Positions 1 through 9,169 of a stretch of DNA of 64,000 nucleotides are shown here, one piece after another (the first letter of the stretch is position 1; every line of letters starts with the position of its first letter). The position numbers were made by a program, and so were the translations under genes. The notes beneath the pieces are model-generated. The model searched no databases. It saw nothing but the letters and a program-made list of their open reading frames with translations, and was not told the DNA's origin. The stretch comes from a bacterium (lineage in GTDB: Bacteria > CLD3 > SB21), in NCBI GenBank assembly GCA_013360215.1, contig JABWCP010000010.1, forward strand, positions 34,731-98,730, in the 5' to 3' direction.

Positions 1-314
1 ATGCCGCATGTAATAAATACGAGGTCCGTGCCGTCTAAAATCGCTTTGATCTGATCCATGTCTTCTTCGGCGGCCCGTTTGCCGAGCTCCGGATCTGCAC
101 CGGCACCAAGACCGCGTGTCAGATTTTTTCCGATCTGGATTTTGTGGTGCGCTTGATTGCGCTCTAAGGCCTGCACATCGGTATTGATCGCGACAAATTC
201 GACGCCGGACAGCGTGGACGCGATCATCGTATTGACGGCATTACATCCGCCGCCACCGATGCCGACGATGCGCATTTTGGCACCGTATTCGCGGGCTTCT
301 TCATAAGTAATCAT
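1..314 (-). CDS. ftsZ: Cell division protein FtsZ, N-terminal part (cut by window edge)
   Basis: FtsZ is the tubulin-like GTPase that polymerises into the division ring. Only the first about 104 residues lie in the window; the rest is beyond position 1. The translation begins MITYEEAREYGAKMRIVGIG and continues GGGGCNAVNTMI, then FVAINTDVQAL, the nucleotide-binding glycine-rich loop and following strand of FtsZ, and reaches the second strand LVFITCGM. The ATG at 314 is preceded by GGAGG six bases upstream, a strong ribosome binding site that fixes the start. It lies 48 bp after ftsA, the usual last position of a dcw cluster. Identification is secure from the N-terminal motifs, although the GGGTGTG tubulin signature is outside the window. 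Confidence 0.95.
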   Translation of the reverse strand, partial: MITYEEAREYGAKMRIVGIGGGGCNAVNTMIASTLSGVEFVAINTDVQALERNQAHHKIQIGKNLTRGLGAGADPELGKRAAEEDMDQIKAILDGTDLVFITCG

Positions 315-362
315 AATAATCCTCCATGGGAGAGGTTGGTGAAATGAGTATTATATTAATTT

Positions 363-1688
363 TTAAAAAAATTCTTCCGTCCAGCGTTTCATCTTTTTGG
401 AAATTTTCTGATACAAGGGCGCCTGGTATTCACCGGTTTGGCTTTGCATTTCCAAAGCGTCCGTATGCGTTTCCCCCGGATCGCCCTCCGTCGGACCTTC
501 CGGAGGTGTTTCGTCACCTTCGTCTTCCATATCGTCATCGCCCGATTTTTCTTTTTGGATACCGTAGTGAATCAATCCGATACCTGTTGCATAGATCGGG
601 CTATTGGCGGCATCCATGAGTCCGCCGAAACCGCGCGGTGAACCGATACGTACCGGCAACTGGAAAATTTCCGTTGCCAATTCCGCCGACCCTTCCAGCA
701 GCGAACCGCCGCCCGTGAGTACAACACCGGCATTCATCATACTGCGCAACTTACTTTTTTCGATAACGGAGCGCACCAGATTAAAAATTTCCATCATGCG
801 CGCTTCGATGACTTTCGAGAGAAACTGGCGATTTTCACGCCGCGCATCGCGCCCACCGACTCCCGGTATCAGAATACTTTCCGTTTCATCCACGAGCGAA
901 GCCATTGCGCACCCGTGTTTCTTCTTTATTTCTTCCGCTTTGTCATAGGGTATTTTTAAACAAATTGACACATCATTGGTCACGGCTTGTCCGGCAATAC
1001 CGAGCATATCCGTATTACGAATGCTGCCGTCAAAAAACATCGCGATATCCGTCGTACCGCCGCCGATATCAATCAGTACGACTCCCAACTCTTGCTCATC
1101 CGTTTCGAGTACGGCGTAACTTGACGCCAGCGGTTCTAACACTAAATCTTTGACTTTATATCCCGCGCGTTCGACACAACGATAAATATTTTGTGCCGAA
1201 GCGACGGCGCCCGTCACGACATGCGCTTCCACTTCAAGGCGCGTACCGGTAAGACCGATCGGATTTTGAATACCTTCTTGTTTATCAACGATAAATTCTT
1301 GCGGGATGACGTGAATGATTTCACGATCCATCGGCATATTGATGGCTTTGGCGGCATCAATCACGCGACGCACATCGTCTTCGGTGATCTCGCGATCGTC
1401 GCGACCGACCGCTACGACAGCGTGGCTATTGATTCCGCGAACGTGATCTCCGGCTATGCCGACGTACACCGATTCCGCCTGAATGCCGGCCATGAGTTCG
1501 GCCTGCTGCATGGCTTTTTTGATGGATTCGACAGTATGTTCGATATTGACCACCATACCGCGCCGGAGTCCGACCGACGGGCATGTACCGACACCTTTGA
1601 TTTTAATTTCTTTTCCGCCGACCTCGGCGATCAGCGCCGCGATTTTGGTGGTACCGATATCGAGACCAACCACAATGCGATTTTTCAT
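363..1688 (-). CDS. ftsA: Cell division protein FtsA
   Basis: FtsA is the actin-like ATPase that tethers FtsZ filaments to the inner membrane. The 441-residue protein has the phosphate-1 motif VGLDIGTTKIAAL (about 7-19), an inserted 1C/SHS2 domain (about 85-165), the phosphate-2 motif LIDIGGGTTDIAMF (about 205-218) and the adenosine motif VVLTGGGSLLEG (about 322-333). After an acidic, proline-rich linker (about 380-425) it ends in a basic-aromatic helix SKKMKRWTEEFF, matching the conserved amphipathic membrane-targeting helix. Length is normal for the family. It sits between ftsQ and ftsZ and is probably co-transcribed with them. Confidence 0.96.
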   Translation of the reverse strand: MKNRIVVGLDIGTTKIAALIAEVGGKEIKIKGVGTCPSVGLRRGMVVNIEHTVESIKKAMQQAELMAGIQAESVYVGIAGDHVRGINSHAVVAVGRDDREITEDDVRRVIDAAKAINMPMDREIIHVIPQEFIVDKQEGIQNPIGLTGTRLEVEAHVVTGAVASAQNIYRCVERAGYKVKDLVLEPLASSYAVLETDEQELGVVLIDIGGGTTDIAMFFDGSIRNTDMLGIAGQAVTNDVSICLKIPYDKAEEIKKKHGCAMASLVDETESILIPGVGGRDARRENRQFLSKVIEARMMEIFNLVRSVIEKSKLRSMMNAGVVLTGGGSLLEGSAELATEIFQLPVRIGSPRGFGGLMDAANSPIYATGIGLIHYGIQKEKSGDDDMEDEGDETPPEGPTEGDPGETHTDALEMQSQTGEYQAPLYQKISKKMKRWTEEFF

Positions 1689-1712
1689 AATATCACCTAT
1701 GTTTTATCTATG

Positions 1713-3092
1713 CTAATTCCTAAGAAAAATTTGCCCGTTGTATCGCAGATCCACTTCGCGCGTACCCTTGACCGCGTCATCTTCTTGTTTGAAGTGCTGC
1801 GCCGCCGCTGAAAGATAAACAGCCGCACGCATAAGTTCTTCGTCCTCTATGCGAAAAGCGACATGCAGTGAATTCAAAAATACCGTCATGTCTTTTTTAT
1901 TGACGACCACTTCCGATATATCGTAAAACAAAGATTCATCGGCCTCTTTAGCCTTTGCAAGAAATTGTAACGCCAGCGGCAAACGGTCATTTTTAAATTT
2001 TTTGCCCGGTTGCGCCACGCCGGTCATACCGGAAATCACCGGAAGATTGTAAATCATCCGCGCTTTCAATTTGGGCAACACAAATCCGTTCGCATCTACA
2101 GGATACAATTCGTCCATCGGCAAAAAAGCAAACGGCTCGCGTTCTTTGACCGTAATCACGACGCTGGACGGATAGTTACGGCTTACCGCCACATGCTCAA
2201 AAAGCGGATTCATTTTGATGCGATCTGCGGTTTTGGTCAGATCGATTTCCGCCAAACGCCGTCCCATATCCAGATCCGCCGCCTTGATAATATCTTCTTT
2301 ACTGCCGATCAGATTGCCTTGCACGTACACATTGCGTAACGAGAAAAGTGACGAATTAACCACCCATTCCTGCCAGTTAAAAAGCACCATAACAAAAAAC
2401 AGCAGTAACAACACCGAAACCGTTTTGACGGCAAGTTTATTGATTCGACGCGCGCGCCGCTCTTGTTTTCGGGCACGTTTGGCTTCCTCGGCTTTGATGC
2501 GCGCTTCTTCCGTCAGATAAAAACCTTCCGAAAAATCACGATTGATGATCTTCGGTTTGGCCTCTTTGGGAATAATTCCGGGTTTGGTGTGAACTTCAAC
2601 CGCTTCTTGGGATTCATCCTCAGAATTTTCCGACAGCGTGACCGCCTGCGGTTGAGGTTCTTCAGCCGCAATAGCTATAATCTCATCGTACGGTCCGGAA
2701 TTTTCTTTCACCTCTTCCGCTGCCGCCGGGATGGCATCGGCTTCCGCTTGTTCGGTCCGACCAAACACTTTATCCAGGCTGATCTCTTCCGTCGGTTGGC
2801 TAACCGATGCACGAATGGATATCTCTTCCGCTGTCACTTCATCGCGTTTGTGAATTTCGCGCACCGCGTTTTCAGTGGACTCGTCTTTTTTATGTTCGGC
2901 GGTTCCGTTAAATTCGCCCATCAGAATCGGATTTTTAAACGTCCGCTCAATTTGAATCTTCTTGATCACGGTTTCTTTGTTTTCGGTGTGTCCTGTTTCG
3001 GCCGATTTAGACAAAAACGAAGGTTCCTCCGGAAGGATATTTTCCTTCACAAACAAATCGACCTGTGCCACTTCGCGTTTTTTTCGTATCAT
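1713..3092 (-). CDS. ftsQ: Cell division protein FtsQ/DivIB with a long cytoplasmic N-terminal extension
   Basis: FtsQ is a bitopic division protein that links early and late divisome components. There is one membrane segment (about 221-240), then a POTRA domain (about 250-318, SLFSLRNVYVQGN to VVITVKEREP) and the FtsQ beta domain to residue 459. The unusual part is the first about 220 residues: a hydrophilic, Glu-rich, low-complexity cytoplasmic region ending in a basic stretch (RARKQERRARR) just before the membrane. Typical FtsQ proteins have only a few dozen residues there. Family assignment rests on the POTRA region, the single membrane anchor and the position between murB and ftsA. The role of the extension is unknown. 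Confidence 0.88.
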   Translation of the reverse strand: MIRKKREVAQVDLFVKENILPEEPSFLSKSAETGHTENKETVIKKIQIERTFKNPILMGEFNGTAEHKKDESTENAVREIHKRDEVTAEEISIRASVSQPTEEISLDKVFGRTEQAEADAIPAAAEEVKENSGPYDEIIAIAAEEPQPQAVTLSENSEDESQEAVEVHTKPGIIPKEAKPKIINRDFSEGFYLTEEARIKAEEAKRARKQERRARRINKLAVKTVSVLLLLFFVMVLFNWQEWVVNSSLFSLRNVYVQGNLIGSKEDIIKAADLDMGRRLAEIDLTKTADRIKMNPLFEHVAVSRNYPSSVVITVKEREPFAFLPMDELYPVDANGFVLPKLKARMIYNLPVISGMTGVAQPGKKFKNDRLPLALQFLAKAKEADESLFYDISEVVVNKKDMTVFLNSLHVAFRIEDEELMRAAVYLSAAAQHFKQEDDAVKGTREVDLRYNGQIFLRN

Positions 3093-3123
3093 AGTTTAGG
3101 TACGTTTGCGCATCGCTGCGCCG

Positions 3124-4053
3124 TTAATCCGTAATCCCGTCTAATTCTTCGTGATTAAATCCGACAAACTTAACTTCCGTTTCCAGACGAATACCATTGC
3201 GCTGTGCAATCGTTTGTCGAATGTGTTTAATAATTTCGAGAACATCGGCAGCTTTCGCTTTGCCTTCATTGACTATAAAATTGGCATGTTTTTCCGATAC
3301 ACTTGCCCCGCCGATTCGAAACCCTTTGAGCCCGGCTTCTTCGATCAATCGCGCCGCATGATGACCCGCCGGGTTTTTAAAAACACTGCCGCTGCTGGGC
3401 AAATTGATCGGCTGCGTCAGGCGCCTTTTCTCCATATATGCTTTTCGTTTTTCAGCCAACGCTTCTTTATCACCATACTCCAGAACCATCTTACCTGATA
3501 CGATCACCGTGTCCGGCTTTTCCAATGTCTCGACATGACGGTACGCGTATCGAACATCCGATTTGCTGCGCGTGACTAAAACATTGTCTTCGAGAGTAGT
3601 TACCTCTGTCAGCACGTCAAACATTTCTTTGCCGTGGCAACCCGCATTCATCCGTATCGCGCCACCGACAGTTCCGGGAATCCCCGCAAACATTTCGATT
3701 CCTGCGAGTCCCTGACGTTCACACTCAAGCACCAGCTTGGGCATATATACACCTGCGCCGACGGTTACCTGTGTTTTTTCAAATTGTGTAAAAGAACATG
3801 CTTTTTCGAGATCTATCACGATCCCTGAAATACCGCGATCACTGACTAACAGATTACTGCCTTTGCCGTGCACAAAAAAACCGATGTTATTTTTTTTGCA
3901 CATGCGCAGCAAATATTTGAGATCTTCTATATCATCCGGTTCGCACCATGCTATACATGGTCCACCGATTTTGTACCAAGTTTTATCCGAGAGTAAAACG
4001 TTTTCCGTCCAGCGTCCGCGAAATCCGGAACGCATATCCTCTGTCGTTTTCAT
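3124..4053 (-). CDS. murB: UDP-N-acetylenolpyruvoylglucosamine reductase MurB
   Basis: MurB reduces UDP-GlcNAc-enolpyruvate to UDP-MurNAc with NADPH and FAD. The FAD-binding segment is visible as GKGSNLLVSDRGISGIVI (about 63-80) and GIPGTVGGAIRMNAGC (about 124-139). The catalytic serine lies in SSGSVFKNP (about Ser223) and the late conserved glutamate in LETEVKFVG (about 290-298). At 309 residues it has the length of the short (type II) MurB enzymes. Its ATG overlaps the murC stop in an ATGA tetranucleotide, indicating translational coupling. Confidence 0.96.
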   Translation of the reverse strand: MKTTEDMRSGFRGRWTENVLLSDKTWYKIGGPCIAWCEPDDIEDLKYLLRMCKKNNIGFFVHGKGSNLLVSDRGISGIVIDLEKACSFTQFEKTQVTVGAGVYMPKLVLECERQGLAGIEMFAGIPGTVGGAIRMNAGCHGKEMFDVLTEVTTLEDNVLVTRSKSDVRYAYRHVETLEKPDTVIVSGKMVLEYGDKEALAEKRKAYMEKRRLTQPINLPSSGSVFKNPAGHHAARLIEEAGLKGFRIGGASVSEKHANFIVNEGKAKAADVLEIIKHIRQTIAQRNGIRLETEVKFVGFNHEELDGITD

Positions 4054-5411
4054 ACGCCGCGCACCATCTGACGCCCAATGTGCGTAATGTCCCCCGCACC
4101 CATCGTGATCACGATATCACCCGGTTTTGCCGCTTTACGAATGGCCTCTGATAGTTTGGCTTTATCGCCGACGAACGTGACATGCGCATGATTTTTTTTC
4201 GTTGTTTCGTACAATTTCTCTCCGGTGATGCCCGGTATCGGCATTTCACGCGCCGGATAAATTTCCGTCAGTATCACTTCGTTGGCTGCCGTAAATGCCG
4301 ACGCAAAATCTTCAAAATAATCCCGTGTGCGCGAAAAAAGATGCGGTTGAAACACAGCGATGATTTTTCGTCCGCCGGCGCCGTCCCGCGCACCTTCAAG
4401 CGTTGCGCGTATTTCCGTCGGATGATGCGCATAATCATCAATAAAAAGAACTCCGTCTTTTTCCCCGAGCCGCTCAAATCGCCGTCCAGTCCCGCCAAAC
4501 TTGGCCAGACTTTCAGCGATACGCGCTACAGGCACTTCGCACATCAAACCGGCTGCGATACACGCCAGTGCATTCTTAATATTGTGCGTGCCGCTCATCG
4601 GCAACATCATGCGTTCGATCTTTTTTGATTGTAAAAGAACATCAAAATGTAATTCGCAAAATTTTGTTTCGATATTTGCCGCGCGAAGATCAGCCGCTTC
4701 CGATAAACCGAAAGTCATCGTACGTTTACCGCACTGCCTTAGCACTTCCACGACGACCGGATCATCCGCATTGCCGATCACCGCACCCAAAAACGAAGTC
4801 TGTTTAGCAAACTGCGTAAACGCGCCCGTGATATCGTCCAGATCGCGGTAGATGTCAAGGTGATCCGATTCGATATTATTGATCACCGCGATATGCGAAT
4901 GCAATTCTAAAAACGAGCGATCATATTCATCCGCTTCAACCACCACCCAAGCCGAGTCGGAAAGTTTAGCATTGGTGCCCAGCTGCCGGACTACACCGCC
5001 AATGAACATGGTCGGGTCCAATCCTGCATACTCCAGCATCATGCCGATCATGGCACTGGTCGTCGTTTTACCGTGCGTTCCGGCTACCGCGACTCCTTTT
5101 TTTCCGCGAAGAAATTCACCCAACAGCGCCGACCTTTTGATCATCGGAATATGCTTTCGCCTGGCTTCGATGATCTCGGGATTATCTTCATGCACGGCCG
5201 CGGTGTATACTACAAGATCGGCGTGCACTTGTTCCGCACGATGCCCTTCATAACACGTAACGCCTAATTTCTGAAGGTGCGCCGTTTGTTCATTGAAGGC
5301 CTTATCCGATCCGCTCACTTTATAACCCTGACGGAATACCACTTCGGCAAGTCCGCTCATGCCGATGCCGCCGATGCCGATGAAGTGAATATGTTGTATC
5401 GGTCGAATCAC
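4050..5411 (-). CDS. murC: UDP-N-acetylmuramate--L-alanine ligase MurC
   Basis: MurC adds L-alanine to UDP-MurNAc in an ATP-dependent reaction, the first step of stem-peptide synthesis. The Rossmann motif is FIGIGGIGMSGLAE (about 10-23), the ATP loop VAGTHGKTTTSA (about 109-120), followed by VEADEYDRSFL, NIESDHLDIY and DDYAHHPTEI, all Mur ligase signatures. The start is GTG at 5411, overlapping the murG stop as GTGA. At 453 residues it has normal length. It lies between murG and murB in the dcw operon. Confidence 0.97.
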   Translation of the reverse strand: MIRPIQHIHFIGIGGIGMSGLAEVVFRQGYKVSGSDKAFNEQTAHLQKLGVTCYEGHRAEQVHADLVVYTAAVHEDNPEIIEARRKHIPMIKRSALLGEFLRGKKGVAVAGTHGKTTTSAMIGMMLEYAGLDPTMFIGGVVRQLGTNAKLSDSAWVVVEADEYDRSFLELHSHIAVINNIESDHLDIYRDLDDITGAFTQFAKQTSFLGAVIGNADDPVVVEVLRQCGKRTMTFGLSEAADLRAANIETKFCELHFDVLLQSKKIERMMLPMSGTHNIKNALACIAAGLMCEVPVARIAESLAKFGGTGRRFERLGEKDGVLFIDDYAHHPTEIRATLEGARDGAGGRKIIAVFQPHLFSRTRDYFEDFASAFTAANEVILTEIYPAREMPIPGITGEKLYETTKKNHAHVTFVGDKAKLSEAIRKAAKPGDIVITMGAGDITHIGRQMVRGV

Positions 5412-6520
5412 GCACGAACTCCTTCTAGACTAAACATGTGCCGTACAATGTTTTGTGCCGCATCCGGTTGGCGCAGTGCATAACTGGCTTCAGCCATCGC
5501 ACGGCGATATGCTTGATCTTGCATCATCTTTCGCAACGCCGGTAAAAGTTGTTCATTCAGATCGGTTTGCAATAGCGTCATCGCCGCGCCGCGATCCGAT
5601 AAGGAGCGGGCATTATATTCCTGATGATTGTCCGCCGCAAAAGGATACGGCACAAGTACGGCCGGCAAACCCATCATAGTGATCTCTGATAACGTCATGG
5701 CACCCGCCCGGCATAAAACTGTATCCGCCGCCGAATACGCGCCGATCATATTGTCAATGAAAGCATGTACCTGCACTTGCGAATAGGGTTTCATCGTATC
5801 CCGTACATTTTCATAATCCGGTTTTCCCGTTTGCCAAAGAACCTGTATGTTATCGTCTTGCAATAACGTATCCATGATTTTAAGTAATGCCGCATTTACC
5901 GCACGGGCGCCGAGGCTTCCGCCCAGTACAAGCAATGTGTTTCTTCCGCTGTCCAATCCCAACGCCGCACGGGCGGCCGCCATATCCTGACGGGCAAATC
6001 CTTTGCGCAAAGGGTTACCGCTCATCATAAGTTTGCGTTTGGGATCAAAAAACCGTTGCGCATCTTCGTACGTGAGATGAATCGCGTCAGCCCAACGCGC
6101 AAGACTCAGTGTCGTTCGGCCGGGACGGCTGTTTTGTTCCTGCAAAATTATTTTTTTACGAAACAGCGCCGCCAAAAGCACTATCGGCCCGGTCACGTAA
6201 CCGCCGCATCCGATCACGACATGCGGGCGAAACGTCCACATCACGGTTATTGATTGAAGCAGCCCGAATAACACTTTGAACGGCATCACCAGATTTCTAA
6301 GAACATCGCGCGGATGCAAACTGCGTTGCACGCCGCTCATCACTATCGTTTTCAATCTAAATCCCGCAGCCGGAATGACGCGCTCTTCCAAACCGCGATT
6401 CGTACCGATAAACAAAATTTCCGTCTCCGGTTTTTGCGCCCGGATTTCTTCACCGATGGCCAGCGCTGGAAATACGTGTCCGCCGGTGCCACCGGCCGCT
6501 ATGATCACACGCGACGCCAT
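5408..6520 (-). CDS. murG: Lipid II synthase MurG (GT28 glycosyltransferase)
   Basis: MurG transfers GlcNAc from UDP-GlcNAc to lipid I, giving lipid II on the inner face of the membrane. The N-terminal loop AAGGTGGHVFPALAI (about 8-22), GCGGYVTGPIVL, the QEQNSRPG loop, LVLGGSLGARAVN and the C-terminal CRAGAMTLSEITMMGLPA and PYPFAADNHQ motifs define the GT28 family. Length (370 residues) is typical. Its ATG shares one base with the ftsW stop (TGATG). It is tightly coupled to both neighbours. Confidence 0.97.
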   Translation of the reverse strand: MASRVIIAAGGTGGHVFPALAIGEEIRAQKPETEILFIGTNRGLEERVIPAAGFRLKTIVMSGVQRSLHPRDVLRNLVMPFKVLFGLLQSITVMWTFRPHVVIGCGGYVTGPIVLLAALFRKKIILQEQNSRPGRTTLSLARWADAIHLTYEDAQRFFDPKRKLMMSGNPLRKGFARQDMAAARAALGLDSGRNTLLVLGGSLGARAVNAALLKIMDTLLQDDNIQVLWQTGKPDYENVRDTMKPYSQVQVHAFIDNMIGAYSAADTVLCRAGAMTLSEITMMGLPAVLVPYPFAADNHQEYNARSLSDRGAAMTLLQTDLNEQLLPALRKMMQDQAYRRAMAEASYALRQPDAAQNIVRHMFSLEGVRA

Positions 6521-7809
6521 CAGGACATGTCCATACCGACGATATTGGTGCGAACGGCTTTTTTCGCCGGTGCTTTTTTTGTCGGTACCGGTGTCGTATC
6601 GGTCGAATATTCTTCCTCTTCGCCGATTTCACCGCCGACATTAAAATTTTCCGTGAATCGGCTTCGCATCGCATATTCCGGCGCCGTTGCTTTCATCGCT
6701 TCATCTTTGCTCACCGTTTGCGAAGAAATATTTAACAATACACCCACGAGAAAACAGGTGAAGAGCAACGAAGTACCGCCGTAGCTGATAAAGGGCATCG
6801 GTAAGCCCGTGGTCGGAAATACACCTACCGCCACACCCGCATTGACCAGTGCATACACGACAATGCTGATGATAATACCTGTCGCTAAATAAAAGCCGTA
6901 CATATCGGGCGCTGTGCGTGCAGTTTTGATCGCACGGAAAAGAAAAACAATAAACAATCCGAGCACCAGTACAGCGCCGATGAACCCCATTTCTTCGCCG
7001 ATGATCGAATAAATAAAATCCGTAAACGGTTCCGGCAAAAATAACAACTTCTGCTGACCTTGCCCTACGCCGACCCCCGTGAGCCCGCCATTGGCAAAAC
7101 TGATGAGCGACTGTTTGATCTGATAACCGCTGCCTTGCATGTCAGCCGTCGGATCAAGGAAAGCCATCAATCGTGCGCGGCGATACGGACTGAGTATGAC
7201 CGTCAGTAGCGCAACCGGAATCGCCACGGCCGCCATCATTCCCAAGTGTTTGATGTCCATGCCCCCGATAAAGAGCATCAGGATAACCATACCCATGACG
7301 ACGGCAGCCGTACTGAAATTGGGCTGCAGAATAATCGCAACAGCAAATACGCCGGCCATGATGAGCGGCGGTAAAAGACCGTTTTGGAAATCACGAATGC
7401 GGTCGCCTTTGCTATCCATATAACCCGCGACATAAAACACGAGTGCGATTTTGGCTATTTCCGAAGGCTGAATACCGAACCCGCCGACTTGCAACCATCG
7501 GGCGGCTCCTTTGAGCTGACCGAGCGTGAGCACCACGGCACAAAGCACTCCCGCGATGAGAAGCATCATCATCGTGTGCCGTTTATAATTATGATAATCG
7601 TATTTGGCGGCAAACATCAGGATCACGATTCCCATCATCGCACGCAAAAACTGATTGACCAGAAAATGCGTACTGCTGCCAAATTTTTGTTCGGCAATCA
7701 CATTGCTCGCACTGTACACCATCACGATGCCAAACAGCATCAGCGTCAGCACGATCAGAAAAAGCCCTTTATCAATGGTTTTGCGGGGCGTCAATGTTTC
7801 TGTAGTCAT
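6520..7809 (-). CDS. ftsW: SEDS peptidoglycan glycosyltransferase FtsW
   Basis: FtsW polymerises lipid II at the septum as partner of the class B transpeptidase FtsI. The protein is polytopic with the SEDS signatures ARWLQVGGFGIQPSEIAK, GVGVGQGQQKLLFLPEPFTD and the late PMPFISYGGTSLLF. After the last membrane segment there is a hydrophilic tail of about 65 residues ending in a Lys/Ala/Pro-rich piece, slightly longer than usual. Its position between murD and murG supports FtsW over RodA. Length is 429 residues. Confidence 0.95.
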   Translation of the reverse strand: MTTETLTPRKTIDKGLFLIVLTLMLFGIVMVYSASNVIAEQKFGSSTHFLVNQFLRAMMGIVILMFAAKYDYHNYKRHTMMMLLIAGVLCAVVLTLGQLKGAARWLQVGGFGIQPSEIAKIALVFYVAGYMDSKGDRIRDFQNGLLPPLIMAGVFAVAIILQPNFSTAAVVMGMVILMLFIGGMDIKHLGMMAAVAIPVALLTVILSPYRRARLMAFLDPTADMQGSGYQIKQSLISFANGGLTGVGVGQGQQKLLFLPEPFTDFIYSIIGEEMGFIGAVLVLGLFIVFLFRAIKTARTAPDMYGFYLATGIIISIVVYALVNAGVAVGVFPTTGLPMPFISYGGTSLLFTCFLVGVLLNISSQTVSKDEAMKATAPEYAMRSRFTENFNVGGEIGEEEEYSTDTTPVPTKKAPAKKAVRTNIVGMDMS

Positions 7810-7812
7810 AAT

Positions 7813-9165
7813 TTATTTCAAACCTTCCACGGCTACTTTAAACTGGCGGCCGCGATCTTCATAATTTTTGAACATATCATAACTGGCACAGGCCGGCGAA
7901 AGTAAAACAACATCACCGGGCGTGGCCGTCTGTTTAGAAATTTCCACCGCTTCTTGCATGGATGCGGCGCGCTGCACACGGGTCACGGCACCGAGATCAC
8001 CGGCGATAATGTCCGCCGCTTGCCCGATCAGTACGAGGCTCTTCACCCGCGCTTCCACGAGCGCTTTCAAAGGTGTGTAAGGCGAACCTTTATGTTTTCC
8101 CCCGGCAATCAAAATTACTTTTTCTTTCTTAAAACTATCCAATGCGACATAGGTCGAATCCACGTTCGTAGCCTTGGAATCATTGTAATAGCGCACACCT
8201 GATTTTTCCGCGACAAATTCCAAACGATGTTCTACACCGCGAAATGATCGCAGTGTTTCGGCCATCACCGATGTCTTTACATCAAGTGCTTTTGCAGCCA
8301 AAACGGCTGCCATGGCATTGTACAGATTATGCCGGCCGATAATACCGATATCACCGGTGGCTATTACCGGTTCAGGTTTTCCATTTATTTTCATCATTAA
8401 CATATCATTTTCTACGTACGCGCCGTTTTCCGGAATACTTTGTAACGAAAACGTCCATCGCTGCGCCTTCGAATCGTCGATCAGTTGCATGAGCGTCGCA
8501 TCATCCTGATTAACCACCAGTACATCCGACGCTGTTTGATTTTTGATTATATTTTTTTTGGCTGCATAATAAGCCTCTACACCGCTGTACCGATCCAAAT
8601 GATCGGGCGACAAATTGAGCATGATGCCGACTTGCGGATGAAATGATTCAAACCCTTCGGCTTGGAAGCTGCTCACTTCCACGACGGCTACACCGTCTTT
8701 GGGCAACGTCTCCGTGCAATCCGAAAGCGGCGTGCCGATATTACCTGCGACAAGTGTCGTACGACCGGCGTGTTTAAAAATCTCACCGATCAATGTTGTC
8801 GTCGTCGTTTTGCCATTACTGCCTGTGATCGCGACGATCGGCGCCGGGATCCACCACGATGCGATTTCCACTTCGCTATACACCGGGATATTCCGCGCAT
8901 ACAGTGTTTGCAGAACGGGAATGTCGGATGGCACGCCCGGACTCACGACAGCCCAATCGCAATCCGTCGCTCGTTCGGTGTGACCGCCAAACTCAGAGGC
9001 GATATGTTCGTTTTGTAAAAGAACTTTGGCTTCGTTTTTCTTTTCTTCCGAAGCGAATTCGCTGACAAAAACCGATGCACCTTTGTGCTTAAGCAAGCGG
9101 GCGGCGGCGATACCGCTGGACGCCGCGCCGATGACCGTTATTTTTTTTCCTTTCACATCCCGCAT
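7813..9165 (-). CDS. murD: UDP-N-acetylmuramoylalanine--D-glutamate ligase MurD
   Basis: MurD adds D-glutamate to UDP-MurNAc-L-Ala. The visible signatures are the N-terminal GAASSGIAAARLLKHKG, the ATP loop AITGSNGKTTTTTLIG, LNLSPDHLDRYSG, YNDSKATNVDSTYVAL and IAGGKHKGSPY, then SPACASYDMFKNYEDRG near the C-terminus; the order and the last motif are specific to MurD. Its start is only 4 bp from the mraY stop and its stop 3 bp from ftsW. Length is 450 residues. Confidence 0.97.
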   Translation of the reverse strand: MRDVKGKKITVIGAASSGIAAARLLKHKGASVFVSEFASEEKKNEAKVLLQNEHIASEFGGHTERATDCDWAVVSPGVPSDIPVLQTLYARNIPVYSEVEIASWWIPAPIVAITGSNGKTTTTTLIGEIFKHAGRTTLVAGNIGTPLSDCTETLPKDGVAVVEVSSFQAEGFESFHPQVGIMLNLSPDHLDRYSGVEAYYAAKKNIIKNQTASDVLVVNQDDATLMQLIDDSKAQRWTFSLQSIPENGAYVENDMLMMKINGKPEPVIATGDIGIIGRHNLYNAMAAVLAAKALDVKTSVMAETLRSFRGVEHRLEFVAEKSGVRYYNDSKATNVDSTYVALDSFKKEKVILIAGGKHKGSPYTPLKALVEARVKSLVLIGQAADIIAGDLGAVTRVQRAASMQEAVEISKQTATPGDVVLLSPACASYDMFKNYEDRGRQFKVAVEGLK

Positions 9166-9169
9166 ACGC

